Positions 20,926 through 31,807 of a stretch of 64,000 nucleotides of DNA are shown in pieces; the first letter of the stretch is position 1; each line of letters begins with the position of its first letter. Source of the DNA: Stenogyne calaminthoides (taxonomy: Eukaryota; Streptophyta; Magnoliopsida; Lamiales; Lamiaceae); the NCBI GenBank assembly GCA_037126765.1, contig JBBCBC010000001.1, positions 35,200,804 through 35,264,803 of the forward strand, read 5' to 3'. The position numbers and the translations under genes are program-made. The notes under the pieces were generated by a model. That model had not been told where the DNA came from, ran no database searches, and saw only the letters and a program-made list of their open reading frames with translations.

Positions 20926-22329
20926 ATCAGGCCTTCTAATCTATCTGATTACCATAGAAGTGCTATGTTTGTGTGGATCCCTAAATCCACCACTAACCCC
21001 TCAGGACCCAATTCCAAAGGGGTACCTAAAGCCCATTCGATTGCGGTTTAGCGTGGGTTTGGCCAACAAAGGAGGTGTACAAGCAACTATCCGGTACATC
21101 GATAGTGGATGCTCAAGGCACATGATTTGAGCAAACATCTCCTTAGCTCTTACAAAGAACAAGGAGGCCCACGTGTACTCTTCGGTGATGATAACTTTGG
21201 TTTTACCAAAGGATTCAGAACCTTAGAGAATGATGATGTACAAGTAACTGGAGTCTCGTATGTCGAAGGATTAAAGCACAATCTACTATCAGTATCACAA
21301 TTCTGCGACAACGGATTCAGTGTTGAGTTCTCGAGCAATAAGTGTACGATAAGGAATCGAGCTACTCAACAAATCTTGCTAACTGGTTCAAGGAAAGGCA
21401 CGATCTACACAGCAGATTGGAACAGTTGCCCAAGAAATGCATGCTTAATTGTTAAGAGTTCCAAGAGTAGCAGTTGGCTCTGGCACAAAAGAATGAGTCA
21501 TCTGAACTTTAAGACTCTTAACAAGATAGCTAGGATGTCTTTGGTTGAGGGACTTCCGAATGAGGTATTCTCTAAAGATCATACATGTGTCGCATGTCAG
21601 AAGGGAAAACAAGTTAAAGCCTCATTCAAGGGAATACGGACCAAAGATCGATGAAATCTTACGCAATCGCTTCATATGGATCTATTTGGACCAGTTATAC
21701 CAGTCAGTCTCAGTGGACACAAATATACTCTGGTAATCGTGGATGATTATTCCAAGTTTACCTAGGTTGTATTCTTATACAAGAAGAATGAGACAACGAC
21801 AAAGATACCCGAGCTGCTCAAGAAACTACAAAACAAAAAGGGTGTCAGCATAGTAAAAATCAGATCAGATAAAGGTATGAAATTTACGAACTCTTTTATT
21901 CTTGATTTTTTGCACCGAAGTTTTGTATATCTGACATGAGACGTCCACCGCAAGAACACCACAACAAAATGGAGTAGCGAACGAAGAAAAAACAGAACTC
22001 TCAAGGAAAATTCGCTTTCGCTATGTTAGTTGAACATGCGACACCAAGCCGTTTAAGCGTAAGCCATCAATACTGCATGTCACAATCAGAACAGATGTTC
22101 TCTGACAAAAGGCTCACTTCAAAACACCCTATGAACTGTGGAAGGGCAGAATACCTCGTGTTTCTTACTTCCATGTTTTTGGGTGCAAGTGTTTCATACA
22201 CAGCAATGGGAAGAGTCAGTTGAAGACTTTTGAGGCCAAGTCAGATGAGTGTATATTCTTAGGATATTCCTCATCCAGCAAGGCTTTCAGGGTTTACAAC
22301 AAATGAACCCTAGTTGTGGAGAAACACCC
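20926..22329 (+). pseudogene. B1 protease and integrase (frameshifted)
   Basis: The protease active site DSGCSRHM is at about 21101-21124 and is followed by a TGA where the family reads MTG. 21109-21654 covers the rest of protease and the pre-integrase HHCC region (WHKRMSHLNFKTL, CVACQKGKQ). The integrase core follows with shifts: the first Asp near 21676 (ATGGATCTATTTGG), VDDYSK near 21740, and IRSDKG near 21860. 21900-22130 is badly scrambled. The tail near 22250-22329 (KAF...VYN, VEETPHVVFDE) leads into RT. Protease cleaves Gag-Pol and integrase inserts cDNA. Neither is intact. Confidence 0.82.
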
Positions 22330-24416
22330 CATGTGGTCTTTGATGAGACATCTTCTGAACAAGAAAAGTCGCCTCGAACAAGCGATGCAGATCAACTAGT
22401 ACGTCACGCGAGTAAAATGGTTCGATTAAGTATCAAGGAGAAAGAATCTGAACACGTAACAGTGTATATCCCAGAACTTGATCTTGCTGATTCACCAGGT
22501 CAATTAGACCCTAAGGTACGCACAATTGTCGATGTAGAAGTTCGGTACAAACAGAGATAAGATATCAAGCCCGAACCATCTGGTTCGGGGAACTCTGAAG
22601 TTCTGTGACGAGAACATCGGACACATGATGAGTCCAACATCAGCTGAGACATGTTCTTATCAAGTGGATCATAATTCCGCACCACTCCCAATCACTAGTA
22701 ATGAACTACTATCTGAAGGGGATGATGTTCTCCAAATAGACCCAAATCAGAAAAGAAGGACCTGGATTACCGGTCCATCCAATCGATCGATTATCGGAGA
22801 CCCATCCGATAGAGTCAGAACTAGACATCAGATTGGTGAAAGTGCCATGTATTGTTGTTATCTGTCTTTGAAGGAACCAACTACAGTAGAGGAAGCTCTA
22901 CAAGACGCAAGCTGGATTCTAGCCATGCAAGAAGAACTAGAACAGTTTGAGAGGAATCAAGTTTGGAAACTGGTGGACAGACCAACTCATCAAGACGTGA
23001 TTGGCACGAAGTGGGTATTCATGAACAAGAGAGATGAGAATAATGTCATAACCAGGAATAAGGCAAGACTTGTTGCTAAGGGGTATTCACAATCAGAAGG
23101 AATTGATTATGATGAGACCTTTGCACCAGTCACTCGCCTAGAAGCCATTCGGCTGTTTCTGGCATATGCTGCCCACAGAGGGTTCATCGTGTATCAGATG
23201 GATGTAAAGAGTGCATTCTTAAACGGGGCCAGGCTTTGAAAAAGGCAACCAAGTGTACCATTTAAGTATAGCTCTTTATGGCCTGAAACAAGCTCCTCGA
23301 GCTTGGTATGATACACTCTCTCAGTTCTTGATAGACAGCGGATTCACTAAAGGAATAGTGGACAGAACCTTATTCAGAATAGAAGATGGAGAAGATATTC
23401 TGATGGTTCAGATTTACGTGGACGACATCATCTTCGGATCTCCCAACAAGAAGCTATGTGAGAAGTTCAGTAAATTTATGCAAGGGAAGTTCGAGATGTC
23501 CATGATGGGTCAGATGAATTACTTTCTAGGTTTACAAGTCAAGCAGAGTACAGAAGGGATATTCATCTGCCAGGCAAAGTACACAAGGAATCTACAGGCC
23601 AAGTTTGGAGTTCAACACTGTAAGGAAGCTAGAATTCCCATGATGACCGAGTTCAAGATAGATCCAGATGAGGACGGTCAGAAAACTAATCAGGAAGAAT
23701 ATAGGGCTCTCATTGGATCTTTACTATACCTGACTGCCAGCAGACCAGATATCACTTTTGCAGTAGGTGTATGTGCCAGATTTCAAGCAAATCCAATGCA
23801 AAGCCACCTAGAAGCAGCTAAGCGGATTCTCAAGTATCTGAAGGGGACAGTAAACCTTGGTTTATTTTACCCATCAGATGATAATCTAGAGCTTAGTGGG
23901 TATTCTGATTCTGATTACTGAGGTTGCAGAATCGGCAGGAAGTCAACCTCAGGTTCATGTCAGTTTCTGGGAAATAAACTGATCTCTTGGTTCTCGAAGA
24001 AGCAAACATCAGTTGCGACATCTACTACTGAAGCAGAATATATGGCTGCAGAAAGCTGTTGTTCCCAACTGCTCTGGCTAAGTCAGCAGCTGAGGGATTA
24101 CAACATCGTAGCTAAGAACGTACCTATATTCTGTGACAGTAATAGTGCTATTGCAATCACTCAGAATCCTGTTCTACATACAAGATGCAAGCATGTGGAT
24201 GTCAGACACCATTTTATCAGAGATCACATTGAAAAGAAGAATATCAGAATGGAAAAGATCCATACTGACAAGCAGAAAGCTGATATTTTAACTAAGCCGC
24301 TAGCTGAGATCAGATTCAGAGAATTATGCAACGAGCTAGGGCTTCTGGATCTCGGAGAAAGTGCACCAGAAATGGTTGGTGGACTGGTCTCCAGAACCAG
24401 TTGGTTAAAAGACTAA
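22330..24416 (+). pseudogene. B1 reverse transcriptase and RNase H (one deletion, one stop)
   Basis: 22625-23239 contains the copia RT start (WILAMQEELEQFERNQVW, GTKWVF, NKARLVAKGYSQSEGIDYDETFAPV, QMDVKSAFLNG). At 23225 about 32 bp present in B2 (32712-32743) is missing, shifting the frame. 23253-23921 continues with LYGLKQAPRAWYDTL and the catalytic YVDDIIFGS (about 23414). A TGA at 23919 replaces a Gly codon (GGA in B2). The same frame then reads through RNase H (TSTTEAEYMAA, FCDSNSAI, HVDVRHHFIRDH, KADILTKPL) to 24416. Apart from the 32-bp deletion and one substitution it is close to intact. Confidence 0.88.
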
Positions 24417-24419
24417 CCA

Positions 24420-24954
24420 GGTTAAGAGGAATCAGTTGAGTTAGGAATCTCAACTGATCAGACGATCAGACAAGGAACAGATCAGTTCAAGATATATCAG
24501 ATTAAGGGGGAACTGATCAGAATGGAAGGTCATAATTTATAAGTCGATTAAAGCTACGGTCAACAAGCAAGTACAAGTTTAAAGCTACAAATCGCATAAG
24601 TCAGAAGAGGCAACACAACAATGAAATAATAGAACTTTTCATTGATAAAGACCCAGAGGTCAGATCTACATTACAAGCTACAAGTGGTATTACAAGCTAC
24701 AAGTACAACAAGACCCGGAGGTCATTACATAAAACCATAAACCATAAACCCTAAGCCAACCTAAGGTAGGGAAGGGGAGAGAGAGATTTTAAGAGCTTGA
24801 TGCTCTCATTTTCCCCCGACCCTAAAAGGGGCGTGAGAGGCTTTAAGGAAAATCCTGAGCCACCCTCAGAGCTTCGGAGTGAGGAGCGAGAGCGGCCTTG
24901 AAGGATTTCTATGCCAGGAGCCCCTAGACCTAAAATCAATGGGCTCTCCAGCTG
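24420..24954 (+). other. B1 post-pol region with purine tract; 3' untranslated part of antisense gene
   Basis: ATTAAGGGGGAACTGATC (about 24510) resembles an internal polypurine tract. From about 24610 the sequence is better read on the minus strand as the 3' untranslated end of the antisense gene. The stretch ACAACAATGAAATAATAGAA and the following GACCCGGAGGTC-like repeats are conserved in B2 at about 34170-34270. No canonical AATAAA was found on the minus strand. Confidence 0.5.
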
Positions 24955-25293
24955 TTAAATGGGACACAGTGCCACAGGTTTGGTCACAAAGACCATATGG
25001 CCACGAGTGTCGCATGCAAATATTGAGTTTGATATACGAAGATCAGCTGTTATCTGATGCAGGCCGTATACCAAACCCATGTTTTGTTTCAGACTAAGTC
25101 TGTTGATGCTAATTTCGTCATCTCGATAGGCACACAAGGTGCATACGGTTAGGAGAAGTGCCTTCTCATTTGCCTTAGCAGATCCGCCGTCTTGGTGGTA
25201 AAGAAGCTTAGCATTGATCGTATGTGTAATCTTCGATGACGACGAAAGCAGTGTGAAGGAACACATAGGGTTGATTTGAGAAGCTGAATTCAT
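24955..25293 (-). CDS. Antisense ORF of B1, 112 codons, unknown function
   Basis: It reads opposite to gag-pol. From the ATG at 25293 (MNSASQIN) to the stop at 24955 it is exactly 112 codons, as is the B2 homologue (34495-34833, MISASQIN). An upstream in-frame ATG at 25347 would give 130 codons but is not kept in B2. By eye the two proteins are about 70% identical. They share SSSSKITHTI, the block LLLTVCTLCAYRDD with a CxxC pair, and RISNSIFACDT followed by GH. No signal peptide or membrane span is evident. I do not recognise the family. A TATA box lies about 125 bp upstream of the ATG. Staying open while neighbouring sense ORFs decay suggests a real gene, though chance survival of a short ORF is not excluded. 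Confidence 0.6.
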   Translation of the reverse strand: MNSASQINPMCSFTLLSSSSKITHTINAKLLYHQDGGSAKANEKALLLTVCTLCAYRDDEISINRLSLKQNMGLVYGLHQITADLRISNSIFACDTRGHMVFVTKPVALCPI

Positions 25294-25419
25294 TGGAAAA
25301 GGGTTAAAGGTTTTTACCGGAAGTTTCACCGGAAATAAGGGATTCATCGGAAAGCATGGAGTATAAGCTAAAGAAAGATGAATGGTTTATGTTGTGTTGT
25401 TAGCCTAACACCCCAGGCC

Positions 25420-25427
25420 AATTTATA
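25420..25427 (-). promoter_or_regulatory. TATA box of the B1 antisense gene
   Basis: Minus strand TTCTATAAATTGG; the TATAAATT octamer is conserved exactly in B2 at 34958-34965. Downstream the leader contains ACACAACATAA in both copies, then the ORF. Spacing to the ATG is about 125 bp. Confidence 0.6.
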
Positions 25428-26183
25428 GAAGAAAATTAGGGGTATAAATGCAAATTTATTTTCTCGGAAGACCTTAAGAGAAATTTGCATCGACAACGCG
25501 TAAGGAACACACGGCTAATGGTTGGATGAGTTGACGGTGTGAAGTAATCACAGCGTATCTATGCCATTATTACGGAATGTCAAATAGCGCCGATTTGGGA
25601 ATCGAGGTGACTTTTTGACTCCCCGAAGTAAATGCTTTGGCGGGAGTATGACTTAAGTGCATAGTAAATGCGGCCTGAATAGAAGAAGACTGAAGGATGA
25701 AGTGGATCAGATAAGAGTATCGGATAAGAGAATCAGATAAGTGGATCAGATAAGTAACGAAGTGTTTCAAATAAGAATATGATTAGATGAGTGGAATATT
25801 GTTGGGAAATGCTTAAGGCTACCATCAGTAAGGTCAACAAGTACCAGATCAGATCACAGTGGTAACTGGTTGATTACAATATCAATCAGTCAGATACGTT
25901 TCTCATTTATCCCTTTCTAAATATCTTATATGCGCTATTTAAATAAATTGGTTTTTATTCTGTTTTCACTTTATGACGCATGCACTGCAAAACTTTTAAT
26001 GCGGACATGAGAATGTGTATTTAATGCGTTTTATTGCGAATTTTCGAGTCCGAAATACGAGAAGACTAGTTTTCTTAAACTTGCAATCAAAAACTTTTTC
26101 GCCGACTAATCTCAGCCACTAATTTTAAAACACGGATACTTGAGTACCTTTGGAAAGTTGTACAAAAACTTTTCCCTCACATA
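25428..26183. promoter_or_regulatory. Divergent intergenic region between antisense and env-like genes (B1)
   Basis: About 755 bp separates two TATA boxes pointing away from each other. It has no ORF of note. A segment containing ATTATTACG, GAATGTCAAAT and GGGAATCGAG (about 25567-25610) is conserved in B2 (about 35105-35145), as is an ACAACGCG motif (25492, 35035). The rest is AT-rich and diverged. This is the arrangement of a bidirectional promoter; activity is inferred. Confidence 0.5.
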
Positions 26184-26191
26184 CTATAAAT
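26184..26191 (+). promoter_or_regulatory. Internal sense TATA box of the B1 env-like gene
   Basis: CTATAAAT, followed by a CT/A-rich leader and a leader intron, then the ATG at 26530. B2 has TTATAAG at the corresponding place (about 35790). Confidence 0.55.
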
Positions 26192-26336
26192 CCAAATCTT
26201 TCTCAGAAAACTTCTTTCCACTACTTCGTATTCTCAAAGTTCTTAAAAGATCAAAACTTTCAAAATCTTCCGAAAATTACTTTCAAAATCAATTGATTCC
26301 ATTTTTGCGATTTCTCAATCCTCGAATCAATTTCTG

Positions 26337-26527
26337 GTAATTTTTCGTTTAAATTCTGCATGATTTCAATTCACTCTGGTACCTAGGTTTACAAGTCGTG
26401 ATGATATGTTTCTGTAATTTATATTAGATCTATACGCTTACTTGCTTAATTGATGGTTAGATTGCTGATTTGACTGAGTTTATTGAAATAATTTACTCAA
26501 GCTAACATCAATTTGCATATCATACAG
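26337..26527 (+). other. Predicted 5'-leader intron of the B1 env-like gene (191 bp)
   Basis: The donor TTTCTG|GTAATTTTT and the acceptor ATACAG fall just before the ATG. B2 has the same donor context (AATCTG|GTAATTTTT, intron 35932-36126, 195 bp) and a TTGTAG acceptor. Length and both sites are conserved while the intron body has diverged. Confidence 0.6.
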
Positions 26528-26529
26528 AA

Positions 26530-29500
26530 ATGGCATATCTTGTTCCACGACCGGGCCAAGGGAAAAAGTTCTGAAACTTTGCATCAATGAAGAAAGATAT
26601 CATTGATGAGAAGTATGTAGTATTCTCAATCACCTCAGATCCTGAATCGCTGGAAATTCTGGAGTGCTTGCGAGTGTGCGGACTTGAACGATATTGCTCT
26701 ACACATCAGAACATAGTCCACACACATGAAGCCCTGGAGTTTCTATACAATCTACAGAGGGATGAAGACATTGATGCTGGCCTGATTTCTTCCGTTGGTG
26801 GACTGGAAGTACGAGTGTTGAACGATGATCTCCAAAGGATCTTCGGTCTAACTCGAGGAAGCATCAACCCAGAGACCTACACGACTGATGTAGGTGAGAA
26901 GGACTTTCTTGAAGCCGAGCTGTTGAGACTAGCAAACAAGGAGAATACAACGAATGTCAAAGCTTCCTACCTGAAGAGGAAATATCGCCTTCTCCTTGAG
27001 ATCGTTCAGAAGGTGATTATGTGCTCAACTTACAGTCTTGATGCTGTCACTTCTTATAAGATCAGTGTCATGACGGCAATCATCAATAAGGCTTCAGACA
27101 TGGATTGGTTGGGTATGGTCAAGGCACGTCTACGGAAAGACTCGGGGAAGTTCGAACTGACCCAGAGGAATGAAGTGTGCTTATCTTCCAAGTGCTCCTT
27201 CATACACAAAATCTCAATCATTCTGTCAGATAAGCTGCCAAAGAACTATGAATGGAATGAGAATGGAGCGAAGATATATCAAGCAAAAGCAAAAGGCCAT
27301 ATTGGGCGGGATGAGTCCCCGCCGGACAATCGATGAGGATCCAACTCCTTATGTACCCAAACCCAAGGGAGAAAAGAAGGAAAAGAAAAGGCAACGCATC
27401 TTCGAAGTCGCGAGGAACGGCCATTCGAGAGAAGAGGATGAAGAGGAAGGATCGGCCAAAAACCAGATGCTTTCGGTAACGTCGGAAGAGACTTACTTCT
27501 CCTCTGAAGATCGCTCCTGGTTACCTTTCGGCAAGTTAGCGAGCGGAGGATCTGATCCAGTGGAATAAGAAAAAGGAGATAGCGATCGACTCGAGCACTG
27601 CTTGCCCGAAGTAAGGGATGAGCGGATGATCGAAGCGAAGGAGAAATCTGTTAGAGGACGAAGTGGAGCACTCGAGGAAGAATCACCATCTGATTCTCTG
27701 CCTCTCACCAAGATCTTCCAGAAAGCAAGATCGCCTACGCCCACTTCCAAATCACCATCACCCTCTCCTCAAAAATCATCACCACCACCCTCTCCTCATA
27801 AAACTTTCTCACCCTCACCCTCACCAATCAGATCACCCAGATCTCCTACACCCCCAATCATTGAACCTGTTCAGGAAACTGAACACCCTCAACAAGCTGA
27901 AGACGAACCTGAACCACATATATCCCCATCTCACTCCCAATCTCCAAACAAGATACAAGAACCTGAGAGATCTGACAAGCGAGTGTCCATCTCTTGTAAT
28001 CCCTTCAATACCAGAATCGTACTTCTCTTCACCTGTTTCAGAAAGCCCCATCATAAGGATAATGAAGCAACAAATCAAGGAGTATCTGCTGGACCTGTGC
28101 CCTGAATTGGATCAACATCCTGGCATCCAAAGAATGATAGAAAGAAATTGTGTTCTGGAGGGATATCAGACTGAAAAGCATCGAAGATTTTCTGATCCTC
28201 ATGACAACTCTGGGATCTGATTTCTTTGTAGACTTGGAGATGAAGTGCTTGAACAATGCTGGGATTGAAAGCACTGTTGAATTGGTATCTGATGATGATA
28301 TCAGATGGTTGATTCATGAAAGGTTCGGAATTGCCGATAAATGAGGAGGAAACTGCTCAACCTCCTCTGAACACATGAGGGAGCTGCCCGATGAACCAAG
28401 AATGGGTCTTGCAGATGAGACCCGACTTGGCAAGGCTTCAACATCTCGACCCATCATTGCTATCTTTGCCGAAATTCATACCCTAGATCTTTATCTTGAA
28501 AGATTCAAGATGGGATCAAGGCTCTTATTGAAGACAAATTCGCGGCACTCAGCAGATCGATGATGAAGCGGTTTGAAGAAGAGCAAGCAAAAGCTGGTTG
28601 ACGGGGAAAGAAGTCACACAGTTGGGATGCATAATGCCATCCTTTACGAGTAATGCAACTAGTAAATCCTCTTGCCGAGAAGCTCAATCTCGATCGATAA
28701 ACTCAAAGTTCGACGGATATGCTCAATGAGACACGTGTACTATTGGAAAATGTCCGCATCCTTAGAGAAAAACCCGACAACCACATGGATATGGGTTGGA
28801 AACACTTTGTAGCTTCTACTGAACGAGCAAGACAGACATCGAATTTGCTCTCAGCGCTTTTTAACTCCTCAAGATACGCGCCACCGCCAGATCACTCTCT
28901 TATTGTTGAGGAACTTCGAGAGGAGATCTCACGGCAATTCATTGCTCTGAAACATGAGGATGTCCAACCTCTTTGATGAAACCAAAAATGGGGAAGGACA
29001 AGAGAATAAAGAAGAGAAAGAAAAAATGAATACGCTTGGTAACAATTGCATCTCTACCAAAAACCATCAGATGATTCCGCTAGCCACTCCATCTACTTGA
29101 TCTCGTTCTTTGAAAGAAAAAAGCGTGGAGCAACATAGCAAAGAGATCATGACCCGAAGATTGCTCTTTCGGAGGTTATTGCCAGAGTCGACAAAGATTG
29201 AAGACTTTTCTTCGCTCGTCTGAAAAAAGAATGGAAACTGATGATCAGGCCAAGAGCCTTGAACTCGCTAAGAAATTAGCTGAAGAAGACGAACAAGATG
29301 AACCTGAGCAAACTCTGAGGAGAAAGAGAGGCAAAGGCAAGATGGTGAAAGCAACTGCGGAAGATCAGAGACAAGGCCAATTATTCTCTACCAAAATCCA
29401 GATGACTCCTGAACAAACTCAAGAGCAAATCAGACAGAGAATGAGAGAGGCTGCCATCAAAAAGCAGAAGCTAGCAGAGGCTAAGGGACTAAACATCGCA

Positions 29501-30085
29501 TACATCAGAGGAGATTGCTTGGGAAAGGAATGCCCTTCCGGCATCTGTTAAAGACATCCTCTGTGCCCGGCTAGATCTGCTTCCAGAATGGGATCAGATC
29601 AGAGGAGAATGGTTGTGTGATGTGTACATCCTGGAGATGATTCCGATTCATCAAGACCAAACAGAAAATGATGATGAATTTCGGAACTGATTAGAAACGA
29701 AGTATCCAGACTTCTACCAGATGGTGATGAAGGAAGGGAAAATCATGTCACTGATACTGAATTCCTTTGAACAATCCTTCCATGGATTTCGTCCGCACAA
29801 CAAGGGATCCATAGAAGAGAAGATGCCTACTATGGATTTGCCGACATCCAAAGGATGTACAAGATGTTTTGGCATCCCCAAAGAACTTCAAATGTTCAAG
29901 TACACCTGAGGAAGACAACTTGGAATCAGATGATAGGTACGCTTTTCATGTATTCTATAACGCACACACCTATCTGAATGAAATATTCCATCTCTCTGAT
30001 TCTAAGACAACATCTCATTGTCTTCTGAAGTATGTAATGTTTTACATTATCTGCATTTCTATTTGTGGTATCTATTTTTCTGATT
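26530..30085 (+). pseudogene. B1 env-like (additional) gene, broken
   Basis: The start ATG at 26530 is placed by B2 alignment. After 14 codons there is a TGA at 26572 where B2 has a Cys codon. The frame then stays open to 27336 (249 codons from 26587). The N-terminal part (EALEFLYNL, SSVGGLEVRVLNDDLQRIFGL) recalls the 'putative plant transposon protein' domain of retrotransposon accessory proteins; this is a weak, by-eye match. Then come an acidic/basic linker (27330-27560), a Ser/Pro-rich segment (27720-27870) and frame changes through 27970-28350. A scrambled coiled-coil region (28600-29200) is followed by a Lys/Glu-rich helix (29200-29550). The C-terminal domain (about 29560-29900) aligns with B2 38880-39240. 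Membrane segments expected of a true envelope were not seen. Confidence 0.6.
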
Positions 30086-30103
30086 AAGTGTTTTGGTTCC
30101 ATC

Positions 30104-30116
30104 AAAAAGGGGGAAA
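30104..30116 (+). other. B1 polypurine tract
   Basis: AAAAAGGGGGAAA directly before the 3' LTR at 30118, preceded by TGGTTCCATC. B2 has a weaker form at about 39488-39500 (AAAAATGGGGAAA). Confidence 0.85.
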
Positions 30117-30117
30117 T

Positions 30118-31807
30118 TGTTGGGAAATTTGTATTTAAGTTTTGATGGAAGTTCCAAAATAGGTTGTAATAGGACCAGTCAGACCTATTAGCTGACTGAT
30201 GACTTAGAATCAGATTAAGATGACCAGCTGAAATGTATAGATAGGCGATGTAAAGATAGGTCACATATTGAGGGGAACTCAATATGTATAGGTCGAAGTT
30301 AAAATATCGGATGACGGATAAGGTCGATGATCGGAAAGCTAAGAACAAATCGAAGAAAAAGAATTGAAAGATCGGTGAAGACAGAAGACATCAAGACTCG
30401 GATGAACTCAAGACTCGAGATAAACTCAAGACTCGGATGAACCTCAAGACTCGGATAAACTCAAGACTCAAGAATAAACTCAAGACTCAAGATGATCAAG
30501 ACACTGAGGCTCAGAGTCACCTGAAGATCAGAAGACTACCAGAAGACCTGAAGACCTACATCAGTCGAGTCTGCATATTGTGCTAAGACAATCTGCATCA
30601 GAAGACTCTAAAAGGTAGACTGATTAGTTATCTGATCAAGTCAGCTCTCACCTGGCGTCAACCAAAATGGTACACCAGACAAGACGAATATTCTACAAAA
30701 GGAATATCAATCGTCTAACGGACAAATTACTGAAGTGCCGCCTCGCAAAGCCAAAGAGAAAGCGTGCACAAAAAGACCTGACAATGCGGGATTCGACGCT
30801 GCGGACATAAACGACACTAATCATGCCTACGGCCACGCCGATATTCAGAGCACGTCACAATCATATCCTACAACCTACCTAACATAGCCCGAAATTCAAA
30901 TTGCTCTCCAACCGCTCTTTGATTTCGAGGTCTATAAAATGGGATTGCTCTTCAAAGTTGAAGAACACTGAGAACATACCGGATCGAGCGGACTAAAAAA
31001 GAAGCAAAAACTATAGCAGAATTTCCGCTCGAAGAACACCAAATTTGAAGATTATTCTTAAGTGTTCATCCCATTGTTCTTAGCAAGAAATCCTATCCTC
31101 TAGCATTTGGCTACATAAACACTAGGATAGATTTCCAGTTGAAACCACAACAAACCTTTACCCAAACTCAAAGTTAGGTTAAGTTTGTTACCGCAAGATT
31201 TCAGACTAGGGATTCTAGTTTCTGATTTCTGAGATCGGTTGAGTGGGAACTCGATAAACATCTGTTGGGTGTTGGACTAACACATAAAACTAAGTCCAGT
31301 CGGTTAAGTCGGTTAAGTTGGTTAAGTTGGTTAAGTTGGTTAAGTTGGTGCCCCTGTGTTAAGGGAAGAGTGGACGTAAGACGGGTTTCGTCTGAACCAC
31401 TATAAAATCTTGTGTGCATTTACTTGCTCTTTATTGCTTTACACTATTCACACAACTAAGCTTAAAATTGCATACATATTCTAAGTTAACATCACCGCAC
31501 TGCGCAATCGCTTTCGATCAGTTGACACCTTAGTCAGCTGATTGAAAACTGACTTGAGAATCTGATTTGATAAAACTGGTTTTTCACAGGGGTTCTTACA
31601 AGCTTCCGCACTATCAGTTAAACTGACTGATAGCAAACTGATCTGCCCTCAAGCACTCAGTAAGATTGAACATCAGTCCAAGCTGACTCACTAGCACTCT
31701 GATCAGGCAATCTGCAATCACACCTGATCTGCACGAAAAGTTTTCAGAAGTCCATTCACCCCTCCCCTCTAGACTTCTGCCCTCACAAAACCCGTTCGGG
31801 ACCTACA
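30118..31807 (+). repeat. B1 3' LTR (1690 bp)
   Basis: TGTTGGGAAATTTG to CGGGACCTACA. It carries the same repeats and TATA (30932) as the 5' LTR. GGTTAAGTT is expanded to more units (about 31312-31345) than in the 5' LTR. It is followed directly by B2 coding sequence. Confidence 0.92.

Larger units (their letters stand above)
16646..31807 (+). mobile_element. Sirevirus-like Ty1/copia element B1, full length (15.2 kb)
   Basis: LTRs of 1683 and 1690 bp flank a 11.8-kb internal domain. The order is iMet primer site, long gag with coiled-coil tail, DSG protease, integrase, RT, RNase H, then 5.7 kb holding an antisense ORF and an env-like gene, and finally a polypurine tract. Large gag, long LTRs and an env-like 3' region are Sirevirus (Maximus/SIRE) traits. 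The flanks TCAAT (left) and AACAC (right) do not match, so its insertion site has been rearranged. Gag and pol carry a limited set of stops and frameshifts. Confidence 0.9.

Noticed and set aside
27663..28220. 185-codon His/Pro/Leu-rich frame overlapping the env-like gene
   Set aside because: It is an alternative reading of the Ser/Pro-rich segment. Only its C-terminal part (from about 28000) continues the env-like protein after a frameshift.
26530..30085. True viral-type envelope glycoprotein
   Set aside because: No signal peptide, transmembrane span or cleavage motif was seen. The N-terminal part looks like a plant retrotransposon accessory domain, so 'env-like' is used only for position.
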